A stretch of DNA of 64,000 nucleotides from Selaginella moellendorffii (Eukaryota > Streptophyta > Lycopodiopsida > Selaginellales > Selaginellaceae), in NCBI RefSeq assembly GCF_000143415.4, contig NW_003314307.1:117132-181131 (forward strand). Reading direction: 5' to 3'. The position numbers were made by a program, and so were the translations under genes. The notes under the pieces are model-generated. The model was not told the DNA's origin, ran no database searches, and was given only the letters and a program-made list of their open reading frames with translations. Positions 1 to 10,329 of the stretch are shown piece by piece. Positions within the stretch are counted from its first letter, which is position 1, and each line of letters starts with the position of its first letter.

Positions 1-514
1 GGTTTCTTCTCCCTAGTTTCCATACTGCAAGAGATGGGGTGCACTGCATATGTGTGCGTGTTCGCTGCAGTTTTAATCGGCGACTCATCGATGATGAGGA
101 TTTCACTTGACCTAGCAGTCCGGTTCATCACTACAGCCTCTGGCTTGACGAAGATGGGCTTGCTACCCCTCACATGGACCATAGTCAAGCAATCCTCCTG
201 CGTTAGGAGAAAGTCAAATGGTAATATTACTCGCGTCTGATCGTGCATCATCTGTAGCAACGTTAATGCATTGTGGCGCATCATGGATGTCCAAACTCCC
301 AATTGCAAATTGAACCCGGCCCTCTGTTTTAAGTGTCGTATGGTCATTATTAGATCCCGCAGTTTCTCTCGTGTGATTAATGTGAATCTGTCTCTTTTGA
401 CCAACTTGCGACCGCAGGCTTTGGAGGGTGCAGTGACATTCGAGGACGAGCCACGCTCATGGGAGAAAAGGACACCGTTCAGATCAAAAACGATACAGTA
501 CTTTCACCGTGACT
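1..514 (-). CDS. Exon encoding an FCP1/NIF-type HAD domain, second tandem copy (partial)
   Basis: Second copy of the 562-1,521 exon, starting at 514 after a 47-nt intron (515-561) and cut by the window edge. DLNGV and IDDSP motifs are present at about 460-475 and 80-100. The few substitutions relative to the first copy include coding changes (for example H to R after motif I), so the duplication is recent but not identical. Confidence 0.55.
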
Positions 515-561
515 CTGAAATGAAATGCGTCAGCATAAAAAATGGTACAAGTCAATTTTAC

Positions 562-1521
562 CATCTACAATATTAGCGAATGGTGCTCCCGATGGTCGTT
601 CAGAGGGTTTTGGTCGAGGAAACGTGAAGGGCGGAAATACTCTCCTCTGCAATGTGGGGTCAATTGCATCCGATGGCGTGTGGGCACATGCCATTTCAGC
701 TGTAGACTCTGGTACAACTGGCTCAACAATGGCATGGGGTGGTTCCGATGGCGTGTGATCACACGCCATTTCAGCTGGTGCCTCAGTGGTCGAAGAACCC
801 ATCCGGTTGAGCAGATTATGGAGATGCGGATAGTGCTTGGCTAGACAATATACATGCCATAAATGATGACTGGTGTCTGTCCGATCAAATGGCTTCTGAT
901 ATACTGTTCCATCTGCCATTTGGTTGATTTCTGCAGCCACCTCCTGGACTGGCCGGTTCTCTATCACCATCGCTTCAAGCCGTTTTGCAAGGTCCCCCAG
1001 AACATACGGTTTCTTCTCCCTAGTTTCCATACTGCAAGAGATGGGGTGCACTGCATATGTGTGCGTGTTCGCTGCAGTTTTAATCGGCGAGTCATCGATG
1101 ATGAGGATTTCACTTGACCTAGCAGTCCGATTCATCACTACAGCCTCTGCCTTGACGAAGATGGGCTTGCTACCCCTCACATGGACCATAGTCAAGCAAT
1201 CCTCCTGCGTTAGGAGAAAGTCAAATGGTAATATTACTCGCGTCTGATCGTGCATCATCTGTAGCAACGTTAATGCATTGTGGCGCATCATGGATGTCCA
1301 AACTCCCAATTGCAAATTGAACCCGGCCCTCTGTTTTAAGTGTCGCATGGTCATTATTAGATCCCGCAGTTTCTCCCGTGTGATTAATGTGAATCTGTCT
1401 CTTTTGACCAACTTGCGACCGCAGGCTTTGGAGGGTGCAGTGACATTCGAGGACGAGCCATGCTCATGGGAGAAAAGGACACCGTTCAGATCAAAAACGA
1501 TACAGTACTTTCGCCGTGACT
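562..1521 (-). CDS. Exon encoding an FCP1/NIF-type HAD domain, first tandem copy
   Basis: 960-nt exon between a 47-nt intron (1,522-1,568, acceptor TTTCAG) and its copy (515-561). Near the start it reads KYCIVFDLNGVLFSHEHG, the HAD motif I in the DLNG form found in a group of plant FCP1-like proteins; the usual second Asp (DxD) is Asn. Downstream come REKLRDLI, LGVWTSMMRHN (motif II region) and ILIIDDSP (acidic motif IV-like, about 1,085-1,105). These features match the NLI-interacting-factor/CTD-phosphatase fold. With the second Asp replaced, catalysis is doubtful. The C-terminal part repeats the linker with two palindromes (748-769 and 673-694) and leads to the next exon copy. Confidence 0.6.
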
Positions 1522-1568
1522 CTGAAATGAAATGCGTCAGCTTAAAAAATGGTACAAGTCAATTTTAC

Positions 1569-2156
1569 CATCTACAATATTAGCGAATGGTGCTCCCGAT
1601 GGTCGTTCAGAGGGTTTTGGTCGAGGAAACGTGAAGGGCAGAAATACTCTCCTCTGCAATGTGGGGTCAATCGCATCCGATGGCGTGTGGGCACATGCCA
1701 TTTCAGCTGTAGACTCTGGTACAACTGGCTCAACAGTGGCATGGGGTGGTTCCGATGGCATGTGATCACATGCCATTTCAGCTGGTGCCTCCGTTGGCAA
1801 AGTGGACATGACCGAACAGGCAGCAGGGGCGGTGTAGGGAGGTTCCAACGGCGCGTAGTCAGACGATTGGGCACACGTTGAGTTCGTTGGAAATGAGGAT
1901 ACGACCGGCTCGGCGGCTGGGGCGGCCTCATGTGGGTACAATGGCGCCTGGTCACCGTCAGTTGGATACGTGGACAAGATTGACTCAGTGGTATGGGCAG
2001 CATCAAGTGGAGCGTGGTCAACTTGCTTGGCGTTGATATGGATAGTAGCCTCCACCAGCTCTGATGACTCTTGCAGGCAAGTAGAGTCCACTGGTGGATC
2101 CATATGCATGTCCAAATATCTCCCTTCGATTGAGATGGTATCCTCCCTACTGGCTA
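1569..2156 (-). CDS. Exon encoding Pro/Thr/Ser/Ala-rich linker before the first HAD domain
   Basis: 588-nt exon, phase 1 at both ends, bounded by 47-nt introns (2,157-2,203 and 1,522-1,568). The translation is rich in Pro, Ala, Ser and Thr, with imperfect repeats of a unit containing AAPAAEPV/TAPAACSV. Two palindromic repeats (1,755-1,776 and 1,680-1,701) are read through in frame and give near-identical peptides (AEMACDHMPSEPP and AEMACAHTPSDA). The exon ends in a block (RPKPSERPSGAPFANIVD) that is duplicated in the next repeat. Confidence 0.5.
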
Positions 2157-2408
2157 CTAAAAACAAACTCATTAGCACATTGAATCGACTATACTGTATT
2201 TACCATCAACTGCTATTGGGCGCATTGCTGATTCTAAAGGATTGGACATACGTTTCGACCCTTGCTTGGCACTATCCTTCCTCGACACTAAAGGTTAGAG
2301 TTTGTATCTTAATTCAACTGAATAATCTCTACTTACCATTTGCTTTGCAACCTACATGGACAATGTTAGAAATGGTAAAAGGTTAGGAATGGATGTACTA
2401 TTATTTAC

Positions 2409-3089
2409 CTGATGGTTTGTCTTGTATGACCTTCCTCCGTTGCTCTTTGGCCACCTCAGGCTGGCCATCGTCGTCATCATCGTCGTCGTCGTTATTGTGA
2501 TCGTCACCATTGTGAGGACCATCCAAGTCCTCTTCGTCCTCCTCTTCTTCGTCCTCCTCTTCTTTGTCCTCCTCTTCGTCCTTTTGCTCTTCCTGCTCAT
2601 TATCTTTCTCTGGCTCCTCATCCCCCTCCTGCATTTCTTCCATAGGCTGCTCAGGCTGGATGGCTTGTTCTTCCAGGACCATCTTGGGAAAATCATCTGG
2701 CCGAGTCTCCATCTCAAAATACAAGACATCCATAGCCTGTTTTAGTGCGTGACCTAGGACCGTATCCTCACCCGACTGTCTTAACATGGTTTCTGCACGT
2801 TCTTGGACCCTTCGAAGACGACGAGATGAGAAAAACGTGGCCCTGACTTGAAAAGCATCCCTCATCCATTGTACCTCTCTATTGAGATTGGGGAAGGGGA
2901 GTCTGCCATAGGAATCTGAGTCAGGAGGTGGTGACCGCGAGGCATTACCTATCATCTTTTCGTTGCCCTTCTTCCTTTTCGAATCAAACGCCTCTGATCC
3001 CGACGACTGTCCAACGTGCTTTCGCTTTTTATGACCACTGTCAGTTTGAGCTTGGCTGGTGCTTGCCTGTTTTGCCTTTGAAGAAGTGT
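2409..3089 (-). CDS. Exon encoding a basic then strongly acidic low-complexity linker
   Basis: 681-nt exon between acceptor CAAAAG (3,090-3,095) and donor GTAAAT. The first third is rich in Lys/Arg/Ser and looks like a nuclear-localisation-type stretch (KKRKH, KRKKG). A middle part has predicted helices. The last third is a run of Glu and Asp repeats (GAA/GAG and GAT/GAC codons, about 2,465-2,640). No enzyme motif is visible. It joins in phase 1 to both neighbours, and through a 15-nt microexon (2,337-2,351) and an 84-nt exon (2,204-2,287) to the HAD part. The acidic tract suggests a nuclear or chromatin protein, but this is inference. Confidence 0.5.
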
Positions 3090-3141
3090 CTTTTGCAAGG
3101 AATGGCATGAGACCACACGCCATTGCAAATATAATTTGTAC
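3090..3141 (-). other. 52-nt intron whose centre is a palindromic repeat
   Basis: GTACAA donor and CAAAAG acceptor. The palindrome at 3,102-3,123 takes up 22 of the 52 nt. The next intron upstream (3,214-3,269, 56 nt) also carries a half-decayed copy at 3,243-3,264. Confidence 0.55.
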
Positions 3142-3391
3142 CTCCTTTTTTCCTATTGCTTGTCTGTTTGTCCTTCTTCGACGCGCCACCAGTGCGCTTT
3201 TCAGTCCTCGTGTCTGAATATTCACAACGATCTATAATCAAAATGGCGTGAGGCCTCACGTGACCTTACCTTGTGCAGGTTGTGAGCTCGGCCCAACAGT
3301 AGCTGTTAACGCTGTTTCAGCATCTGGGGGTGGCCACGCTCCTGCATACAGAGCTTGTGAGATAACATTTAAACTTAAAGTGCGTACTCAC

Positions 3392-5849
3392 TAGGTTCAC
3401 AGAGAAGATACTGTTTTTCTTTGGCAACTGTAATTATATGCTTCATTGAAGTCACCTCTTCAATGGAGTTTGTCACTGCAACACACGGGACACCCTTGAG
3501 TAGTGCGGCTCGAAAGAATAGTCCGCCGCAGTTGTACTCGACAACGCATTTGCCCTTGGAGTCGGAAGCAGGTGCTATTGCGTTGAAGACCCAGCTGAGC
3601 ATTTCCCATGCTGCACCTGGAGCTTTCTCTGGATTCGAAAGCTCCATAGCCGTCTTCAGTTCCTCAGGCACGGGTAAATTGACCTCCCTCAGATCAATTC
3701 GATCGGCCTTGTCGAACGAAGCTGGGAAGTCACTCCAGTCCCACTCTGCTGCAGGACCAATAACAAGGGCGAGTGTGAAGATGCGGACATTCGTCGGTAT
3801 CTTCTTCTTAGCCATTATCCCATGGATCTCCTGCATCTCCTTGCCTTTCAACCGAGCCTTCACCTCGTTCAAGGCCTTCCAGAATTTGTGATAGGATTTG
3901 GAGTCGTAGATCATATAGTGGACTGAAGATTCCACCTCCGCAAGTCCCACCATTAAGTCAATGATGGAGCTGACTTCGTCTGCATGAGTGATCTCCTCGT
4001 TTGTGAAGTCCATCACACAAAAGATGTTCTTGACCTGCTCATCTCCGCGGGAAACGATGCTCCTCCACCATTGATCCTCATCCAAATTCACGTATACCCG
4101 GTAAGGTTCTCGATAGGCCTCTGCTGCGGGGTCGAGCTGTTTCTGAAGCCGGCGGTCGACATCCCTCTTAATGAAATTTGGATACTGATCCAACTTCTCA
4201 GCTTTACTTTTCGTGGCATCCCGCAGCAGATCGATGAACTTGGGGGCCCCCTTCACGTAGTCGTCGATGTCTTCATTTGACAACTCCAGCTCTTCCATCA
4301 TCTCTTGCGTGGTGTTGATGCTCACCCTCTCCACGGCCACTTGCTCGAAGATCCAATCCTTCAATAGCGCACGAGCTCTCAGAGTCATGCACAAGTCCTC
4401 GTATGTCACAATATGGCCGGGAGTCATTTTGGTCTTGTTGAAGACTACCTCACCACGTAGAAGAGCATTAGCCACTGTCAGAAGGTCGTCGTCATCTAGA
4501 GACCACGAGAAATGCAAGGCGTTGAGCTTCAAATCATTGGGCTTCCGGCCGTCCTCCACACCCATTGAGTTTAGCAACTCCCCGTCATGGTACCTCCTCA
4601 GCACATCTACCCATTTGTCAAAAACAACTTTTGTCGCGAGTAGAATGTTATGGATGCTGAGTGTGTCATTGACCCCTAGTGTTTTCGAGAGAAGACTCGA
4701 GAATTCTTGCAATGGAAATGGCGTGAGGCCACATGCTATGCCATATGCAACGAGGCTTACCTGCCAGGCGCTAGTTGCTAGTGCACGTCCTTGTCCTGGT
4801 TTTTGTGGCTTCTTCAGGTGAACCCAGAGCTTCCGTGTTCGTGCCAATGTCTCGTGCAGACCCGATTTGTAGCACGTTTCTTGCTTGACATTCTGCGCGT
4901 GGGAGATGGATATGATAGATCGGAGGGGCGAGTTGCCTTTTATCAGGCGGACAACTCTTGTCTTGAAGACTTTCTTCACCTCCTCGCCCACCATAATATC
5001 CAATACTATCTCTTTCATCGCCAAGCTAGAATGCTGCCCGGAGACGGCATAGAACCGGATGTTCTGATCGTCCAACACCTTCCTATTGATCAAGTCTGAA
5101 AACCTCGTCTCGCCCTTCATTGTTCGGTAGTAGGGGATCACATCTGCGATGTCGGGTGTTACTGGACTTGCCAGCATCTTCTGCTTCAGTTTCTCCACCC
5201 ACTCATCAGATACTAGCCTGTGGTTGTATTTGCTTTGGATGTCGATACGGCTCACGTTGATTGTATATACTTTGTTGGAATAGTAACAAGTACTATTATC
5301 TGCGACGATTTTTGCTGCCTCTTCTTGCTCTTTCTGCTCTTTGCGGCTCTTCTTTTTGGTGGGTGTAGTGTTCAAACCCGAGGCAATGGCATCACCGAGT
5401 AGCTTCTTTTTTGGAGCAAGAGAGTCGGACGTCGGCTTGAGCTTGACCACCCTTTTCTGCTTCGGGGTAGTTTCCAAATCGACCCCCTTCCCCTTCACTT
5501 CGCGAACTGGAGGCACTCTCAATGGCTCAATGTTGGAATATAGTTTTTGAACATCGCCGTAGGTGAGGTCCGTGGATTCCATGTGATCTTCATAGACTCG
5601 CAGCGTCTTTGAAATTGTGGGCCTCCTGGACAACCTCTCCCTAGCTCCCTCTAGGAATTCCTCATAGCCGCTGCCCCCCTCCAGGAAGCTGCTAGGATGT
5701 GCAAGGTGGATCTTGAAGGCGGACGCTGTCTCTACCACAAGTGCCAGTCCATATTCTTGCATGGAACTGCATGGAGTGTTTGTCACTTGGATGAGGATCC
5801 CCATGCATTCTTTTCTCTCACCATCTGTGTTGTACAGCCTCAGATCCTC
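3392..5849 (-). CDS. Large exon: ParB-like domain and methyltransferase-like C-terminal segment
   Basis: One open frame of about 818 codons, with the upstream part of the exon now beyond the LTR at 7,635-7,724. The N-terminal part is unassigned. A lysine-rich linker (about 5,330-5,460) follows. At about 4,900-5,250 there is a stretch reading ...NHRLVSDEWVEKLKQKM... then YAVSGQHSSLAMKEI, which resembles the ParB/sulfiredoxin pattern of a conserved R, a Y-x-V-x-x-GQH motif and a following helix. The C-terminal end (about 3,400-3,560) reads VVEYNCGGLFFRAALLKG and then CVAV, reminiscent of the C-terminal part of DNA N6/N4 methyltransferases. Both assignments come from pattern recognition, not from a search. 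A palindromic repeat is read in frame at 4,718-4,739. The exon ends at a GTGAGT donor (3,391). If correct, this would be a DNA-binding or DNA-modifying protein of probable prokaryotic or phage ancestry in a plant nucleus. Confidence 0.5.
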
Positions 5850-6975
5850 TGTAAGCGACTAAATTTTCCATTCTACTTTAGTCACTTAACCACACCTCTG
5901 ACCACTTGGAGGAGTCTCATTCACAACCTCCATAAGTCCAATCCAGGACTTGGGACTTGCTAGCCCCGAGAATGGCATCCATGCCACTCAACATTTGCAC
6001 TTGGTCCAAGTGCACCACGTGTCCGATCCCATGACCGACACTCAAAGGTACCACCGACATAGTAGCCCGTTACGCTAAGGCCATGCCCAATCACCTTTGC
6101 CACCCTGGTAGTCCAATACCACTTGCATCACCGTCTTGGCTCTCCAAGACTAGGCAAACCATCCGTGAGTGGTCATCTTAGATCCACTCCTTAGCATCCT
6201 TAGGATGCCCACCGACAAGGGGAATAGCCTTCCCCAATATCCCTCTGTCAGTCCCCACTAAGTCCCTTTCTGCCCCTGGCCGTGTTTGCCAACACTGCCA
6301 CTGGATCGAGACCCACAGGCCCGACCACTAAGTCCCACGGTCCTCTGGGACTTCCTCACCACACGACTGTGTCCTTGGTCACTACCCCAGAGGACTGCTC
6401 CTCTTCCTTTCCACAGTCTGGGCCTTTGGGACAACATTTCGGAACACCGTGGCCTTACGCGAGCCACCTGGGTACTCTCCTCGCCTTCTGCCCTTGGGTG
6501 CTCTAGCCATGGGCTTAGAGCGGGTTCCGTTGAGCCACACCAGGTATCCAAGTAGGTAGTGCCACCCACACTTGGACTGGGAGCATCGGCCAGTCGATCT
6601 CCCGGGGGAACTAGACCCGGCTCTTGAACACTTCACCAAGCTACCCCGCTTGTCGGTCTGTGTTCACTCTAGTCTTGGACTTCCCAGTGGGCAGCTCATC
6701 ACCCAACACTGGGTCCGGCCTTCCTGGGCCAAACTGGCCTTTCCTGGCCAAACTGGCTCCACTGCAGTCCTCCCCCTACTATACTTTTGGAGCTCACCAA
6801 ACCCCCCAGGGTCTGGGAGACGAACGCTTTGGGCTTTCACCCTCTCAGGCTCCGGATTCGGACTCGGACTCGGACTCGGACTCGGACTCGGACTCGGACT
6901 CGGACTCGGACTCGGATTTGGACTCGGACTTGGGCTCGGGCTCGGTCTCGGCCTCGGCCTCGGTCTTGGTCCCGA

Positions 6976-7013
<38 letters not shown>

Positions 7014-7629
7014 CCGGTCTCGGTCTCAACTTCGGACTCCATCTCGGACTCCATCTCGGACTCCATCTCGGACTCTATCTCGGGTCCATCTCGGGTCCAT
7101 CTCGGACTCCATCTCGGACTCCATTTCGGGTCTATCTCGGGTCCACCTCGGACTCCATCTCGGACTCCATCTCGGACTCCATCTCGGACTCCATCTCGGG
7201 TCCATCTCGGACTCCACTTCGGACTCCAACTCGGGTCCATCTCGGGTCCACCTCAGACTCCACTTCGGACTCCAACTCGGGTCCATCTCGGACTCCTCTT
7301 CGGACTCCAACTCGGGTCCATCTTGGACTCCACTTCGGACTCCAACTCGGGTCCATCTCGGACTCCACTTCGGACTCCAACTCGAGTCCATCTCGGACAC
7401 TCCCACGTGTCATGTGTTGGTCCTTTTGGGTCTCTTTTTGGAGCCTTGCCTTTTGCTCCCTTCGTGCTCGTTCCTCGAGCACTTCGTTGGGAGTTCCACT
7501 CCCGCTCTTGACTTTTCAAGTCGGAGCTTTTGGTCCAAACGTGTTACACTCGTTTGGCTCTCGCTTCGGCCACTACCATGTGGCGCCCTTCCGGCTCCAC
7601 TTTGGGGCCTAGGGATTTTGTGTCTCACA
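5850..7629 (-). mobile_element. Solo LTR of a gypsy element (family 1), inserted in an exon
   Basis: On the minus strand it runs from TGTGAGACAC (7,629) to GTCGCTTACA (5,850), 1,780 bp, with TG...CA ends. A perfect 5-bp target duplication TCCTC flanks it (5,845-5,849 and 7,630-7,634). Removing the LTR and one TSD copy restores an uninterrupted reading frame (GEDLRLYN). Related copies are 18,723-20,489 and about 60,748-62,424. Inside are the promoter-like module (about 6,774-6,842) and a hexamer array. No internal element sequence adjoins it, so it is a solo LTR. Confidence 0.92.
6848..7400. repeat. CGGACT hexamer array grading into 12-18-bp variants
   Basis: Begins as near-perfect repeats of CGGACT (6,858-6,915), continues as CGGTCT variants to about 7,030, then becomes longer units built from CTCGGACTCCAT and CTCGGGTCCAT. 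The array lies inside the LTR. It is open in several frames on both strands and yields peptides of alternating Ser-Asp, Leu-Gly or Arg-Thr; these are by-products of the repeat. Confidence 0.9.
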
Positions 7630-7724
7630 TCCTCGCCTTCCATCCCGAAAGTCCAACTGGTGAGCTCCTCCCCCTTCTCTGCATCCACATTGACAGTGGC
7701 TGGAAGAAGAACGCAATTCCTCGC

Positions 7725-7963
7725 CTGTTCAGAAATGCACAACAATTAGAGCTGACAGATGAAAAGCTAGCAGCTAGAAATAACGTGAGGCCACACGCCA
7801 TTCACCACTGCATCAGATGTCTTGAGGCTGTATCCTAAGATGGTGTGAGGCTACACGCCATCTGTAACCGGACTGCACTCGAGAGCCCAATCGGTGCATG
7901 CCAATGTTGCTACTGAATGGCATGTGGCCTCATGCCATTTTCTACTTGGCCTAAAAGACTTAC
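7725..7963 (-). other. First intron of the composite gene, with three palindromic repeats
   Basis: 239 nt, donor GTAAGT after CAAATG and acceptor GAACAG. It contains palindrome copies at 7,917-7,938, 7,840-7,861 and 7,779-7,800. It is much longer than the other introns of this gene. The splice choice is supported by phase 0 on both sides. Confidence 0.5.
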
Positions 7964-8159
7964 CATTTGAAGCCGAATGGAGGCCGTGACAATCGAGGCC
8001 GGACTCGCTGGCGAATGTGCACTGTGTGTGCAACGAATCGTAGCAGCAAGGCTACTCTGCCACTTACAGTTGGAGAGTGGTGCTGAAATCTCCCGGGACG
8101 CCAAGTGGGCTGTGTGTGGGTGGCGGAGTGGGCGGTGGAGTTGGCGGCGAAGTTACAAA

Positions 8160-8370
8160 CTGGGTGTGTCTTGAAGTGGACGCCGATGCACACGAGCGCG
8201 ATGCGAGCGCGAGTGTGATGCAAGCGCGAGTGGACGCCGATGCACACGAGAAACCTGTAGAGAAGGTAGATGAGCGCGAATGTGAGCGTGATCGCGAGTG
8301 GGAGCGCGATGCGAGCGCGAGTGTGCGAGCGCGATGCGAGCGCGAGTGTGCGAGCGTGAGTACGAAGCAA
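8160..8370. repeat. GCGAG-rich tandem-like tract
   Basis: Degenerate repeats built from GCGATGCGAGCGCGAGTGTG. It lies upstream of the composite minus-strand gene and could hold its promoter; no TATA or other element can be assigned. A related GCGAG-rich tract is at 10,330-10,510. Confidence 0.6.
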
Positions 8371-8699
8371 AATGCAAAACCTAACCTCACACGCGCGAAA
8401 TGTCATAACGGTTGGTAATCCCGCCACGTCATCATTCCTCGGACTTGGGCGCCACCATTAATTTCTGGATTGCCGCGCACATGCAAGCATGCAAAATCCA
8501 AAAGAAATCCGCAACGTCATCATTCCTCGGACTGCATGCACGCGAAATCCAAAAGAAAGATCATGATTGGGATATCATTTAATACCCTCGCTATATTTAT
8601 ACCATGCATGATTGGATATTCCAAAGCATCTTGTATTTCCAAAAATGGCAGATGTTCAGCTAAATAAAGAAATTCTATTTGTTTCTATTTTTCTCTCAA

Positions 8700-10320
8700 A
8701 TCAATATTATAGCGTGTGGGCTCATGCAATTTTGAACCAAAGAAACCCAAAAAACGTTGGACCCAAAATATTTTGAAAAAACCCAAAAAACCCTAAACAT
8801 TTTAAACCAAAAAATCCAGGCGTCCTGTGGCGTTATTCCTTGAATGGCGTGTGGGCGCATGCCATTTTCAGGGCCAAATGTTGAATGGAGAAAAATTCCC
8901 TTTCAGTGCAAATGCTGCAAGAGGCAGATGCCGAGCACAAAGGACTGTAACTACCTCACATGACACAGATAAACTTTTCTCTATTTGGCAAAGATAAACT
9001 TTATAGCATGTGGGCTCATGCAATTTTGAACCCAAAAAATGCACCAAAAAATTCTCGGCGTCATCTGGCGTTATCTCTTGAATGGCGTGGGGCCGCATGC
9101 CATTTTCAGGGGCACATAGGAGTATATTCCTAGGATATTCTGACACGCGCGAGATTTTTTTGAGTTTTCTGGAGATCCAACTGTTAGATCGCAATTAGAT
9201 TTTACAGAATGGTATACAATGTCTTTCTTGATGACCCTGCAAAGAAGCATCTCGATCGGACACCACATGAGACCACACGAGCCTTACAATGTTTCAGGGG
9301 CATTTGCCATAGATCCAACCGTTATTTTGCTCCAAGATTTTACAGTTTGGTGTGCATTGACCTTTCCATCGACACTGCAAAGGGATATCACAATCAGATG
9401 CGGGATCACAAGAAACTAACTTCACTAACTCTGGTTTCACCAAGATCTACGTAAGGAGTTATGAAATGAAAGGACCCTCTCTATTGAAATGTGTTTATGG
9501 TCCTAGGGGCATTGTGACATATCAAAGGATTTTGCATCAAGTTCTGTATTTGCATGTTTATCAAGCTATTGAATTGCTAAACCCTAAACCCTAAACCCTA
9601 AACATGTGGCAAATGCTGCGTGAAGAAAGATGCCCTTTCTGGGCAAATGCTGTAAGAGGCAGATGCCGAGCAGATGTATCTCAGGCTAGCGAAGGGGACA
9701 AACGAAAGCTAGCTATAAACATGACAGGATGCAAATAGATTACTAGGCTGGTCCTGCAAAAATCAAAAACCATAATTGAAAACATTGAAAATGCAAAAAG
9801 AAAGGTTTATAATATTTTTGAATTTTAAGCAACCAAAGGAATGTAAGTAGGGCATGTGTTTGTAAGTTTAAAAATGCCTCAACCACTTAAATTCCCAAGT
9901 AAATAAAGCTGTTTTTATTTTTGGTACAGGTAAACTTTATAGCGTGTGGGCTCATGCAATTTTGAACCCAAAAATGCACCAAAAAATGCTCGACTAGCAT
10001 TATTCTTTGAATGGTGTGTGGCCTTATATTGCCATAAATGGACGTACACACACAGCATAATTATTCCTTTACACGGCGAATAATCTTGGCGCGGATCGCT
10101 GACATGGCATGGCAAAGTTCGAATCACTGACATGGCACAGCTGGATCGAGGCAAGGACATGATGTGACAAAGTTCAACCTCCGACAGCAAAGTCTAGAAG
10201 CTACTCAGTTTGAAATTTGTCAGAGGAGTCATAAGATCTGGTTTGTCAGAGGATTTTATATGACGTTCAAGCGTGTGTTATTTTTGAATTCTCGAACTCA
10301 TTCCTAGGTCTATCATTTTT
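8700..10320. other. Intergenic sequence with three copies of a palindrome-bearing repeat
   Basis: No gene seen. The phrase around AACTTTATAGCRTGTGGG and CTCATGCAATTTTGAACC recurs near 8,705, 9,000 and 9,935. A second phrase (AAATGCTGCAAGAGGCAGATGCCGAGCA, in two parts) recurs near 8,915 and 9,645. The palindromes here are partly decayed. Confidence 0.5.
9578..9603. repeat. Short interstitial plant-type telomere repeat
   Basis: Three consecutive CCCTAAA units with partial flanking units. This matches the TTTAGGG telomere type of most plants. It is too short to be a chromosome end. Confidence 0.8.
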
Positions 10321-10329
10321 GTGCGCCGT

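Larger units (their letters stand above)
1..1797. repeat. Tandem duplication with 1,007-bp period
   Basis: Positions 1 to about 790 match 1,008 to about 1,797 with scattered substitutions. The period, 1,007 bp, equals one 960-nt exon plus one 47-nt intron, so the duplication keeps the reading frame and splice sites. The array may continue beyond the left edge. Confidence 0.9.
1..7966 (-). pseudogene. Composite gene: ParB-like, methyltransferase-like and tandem HAD domains; broken by a solo LTR; 3' end outside window
   Basis: Proposed exons (minus strand, high to low): 7,964-7,966 (ATG only, or a longer exon), 7,635-7,724 joined across the LTR to 3,392-5,849, then 3,270-3,341, 3,142-3,213, 2,409-3,089, 2,337-2,351, 2,204-2,287, 1,569-2,156, 562-1,521 and 1-514. 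Every junction is GT-AG and every exon pair joins in phase. The introns after the 3,392-5,849 exon are 47-57 nt. Without the LTR insertion the frame is open from the ATG to the window edge. The start is chosen because ATG-GCG falls exactly before the 239-nt first intron; a longer first exon back to about 8,104 has no ATG in frame. The first half resembles a ParB/sulfiredoxin-type fold followed by a methyltransferase-like motif, and the second half carries FCP1/NIF-type HAD domains. That all exons form one transcript is inferred from phases only; two adjacent genes remain possible. The solo LTR at 5,850-7,629 should abolish the full product. Confidence 0.6.

Noticed and set aside
4706-4760. A 55-nt intron around the palindrome in the large exon
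   Set aside because: Good donor and acceptor shapes exist, but removal shifts the frame and leads to a stop; reading through keeps it open.
3392-5849. Bacterial contamination because of the ParB-like motif
   Set aside because: The frame is bordered by short plant-type introns, carries the local palindrome and hosts a plant LTR with a TSD.
5850-7629. Splicing of the solo LTR to rescue the gene
   Set aside because: GTGAGA and TTACAG occur at the LTR borders, but the join would leave five extra bases and shift the frame.
6572-7749. Long open frames giving Ser-Asp, Leu-Gly or Arg-Thr repeat proteins (also at 18,620-19,770, 48,900-49,240, 55,300-55,620 and 60,840-61,660)
   Set aside because: They are open only because a hexamer array lacks stops in several frames on both strands, and they lie inside LTRs.
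7964-8104. Coding first exon extending to 8,104
   Set aside because: No ATG in that frame; the upstream part is more likely 5' untranslated.
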